From Spirochaetaceae bacterium (GTDB lineage: Bacteria > Spirochaetota > Spirochaetia > Sphaerochaetales > Sphaerochaetaceae), in assembly GCA_016649775.1 (NCBI GenBank), contig JAENWY010000142.1, positions 1-5,974 of the forward strand: a DNA stretch of 5,974 nucleotides, written 5' to 3'. The notes beneath the pieces were generated by a model. It was given only the letters and a program-made list of their open reading frames with translations, was not told where the DNA came from and made no database searches. The position numbers were made by a program, and so were the translations under genes. Positions 5,868 to 5,974 of the stretch are shown here, one piece after another (positions within the stretch are counted from its first letter, which is position 1; every line of letters begins with the position of its first letter).

Positions 5868-5974
5868 GTTGTTCAATTTTACAATCATAAATCAATGTTC
5901 AAGACTTAAAGAAAAGCATTCATTTAAGACAAGGATGTAATAATCTACAAAAACAAACTACCCCTCACTTTTTA
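5868..5974. other. Intergenic tail with no recognisable feature
   Basis: No open reading frame with a plausible start is seen on either strand. AAGGA at 5931-5935 looks like a ribosome binding site, but the overlapping ATG (5934) is followed at once by TAA, and no ATG, GTG or TTG lies at a proper distance. Promoter elements for a gene beyond the window could be here, but none is convincing. Confidence 0.5.

Noticed and set aside
5931..5974. Possible start of a next gene after AAGGATG
   Set aside because: The ATG is followed immediately by TAA and no other start codon lies at a suitable distance before the window ends.

Overview
The window is AT-rich DNA, roughly one third G+C by eye. It carries four genes, all on the plus strand: a membrane-bound hybrid sensor histidine kinase, then a complete tripartite tricarboxylate transporter (TTT) operon in the order tctC-tctB-tctA. 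The low G+C, the AAGGA/GGAG ribosome binding sites, and the '..LFA|NGS..' end of the TctC signal peptide (a style common in spirochaetes) suggest a low-G+C spirochaete. This is an inference from style only; another low-G+C Gram-negative bacterium cannot be excluded. A two-membrane organism is expected because the transporter uses a soluble, cleaved periplasmic binding protein without a lipobox cysteine.

Layout. Bases 1-139 are a leader with a weak candidate promoter. Bases 140-2380 encode the hybrid kinase: two membrane segments around a Cache-like periplasmic sensor, then HisKA, HATPase_c and a C-terminal receiver domain. Bases 2381-2706 are a long noncoding, very AT-rich gap. It holds an AT-only palindrome, a possible regulator-binding inverted repeat, a good sigma-70-type promoter candidate and a small 5'-UTR hairpin. 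Then come tctC (2707-3711), an 11-bp stem-loop between genes, tctB (3767-4237) and tctA (4253-5749). The operon ends in a weak hairpin followed by a clear Rho-independent terminator at 5820-5867. The last ~100 bases show nothing codable.

How the parts fit. TctC captures a carboxylate in the periplasm and delivers it to the TctA/TctB membrane carrier, which is driven by an ion gradient. The adjacent kinase probably senses the same or a related compound and controls the operon, as TctD/TctE do for the Salmonella citrate TTT system, although this kinase has a different architecture. No DNA-binding response regulator lies in the window, so the output partner must be encoded elsewhere. The substrate cannot be told from sequence. 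I see no mobile element, CRISPR array, RNA gene or clearly new system. The points most worth a second look are regulatory: the inverted repeat next to the tctC promoter, the tctC-tctB stem-loop, and the atypical phosphoacceptor region of the receiver domain.
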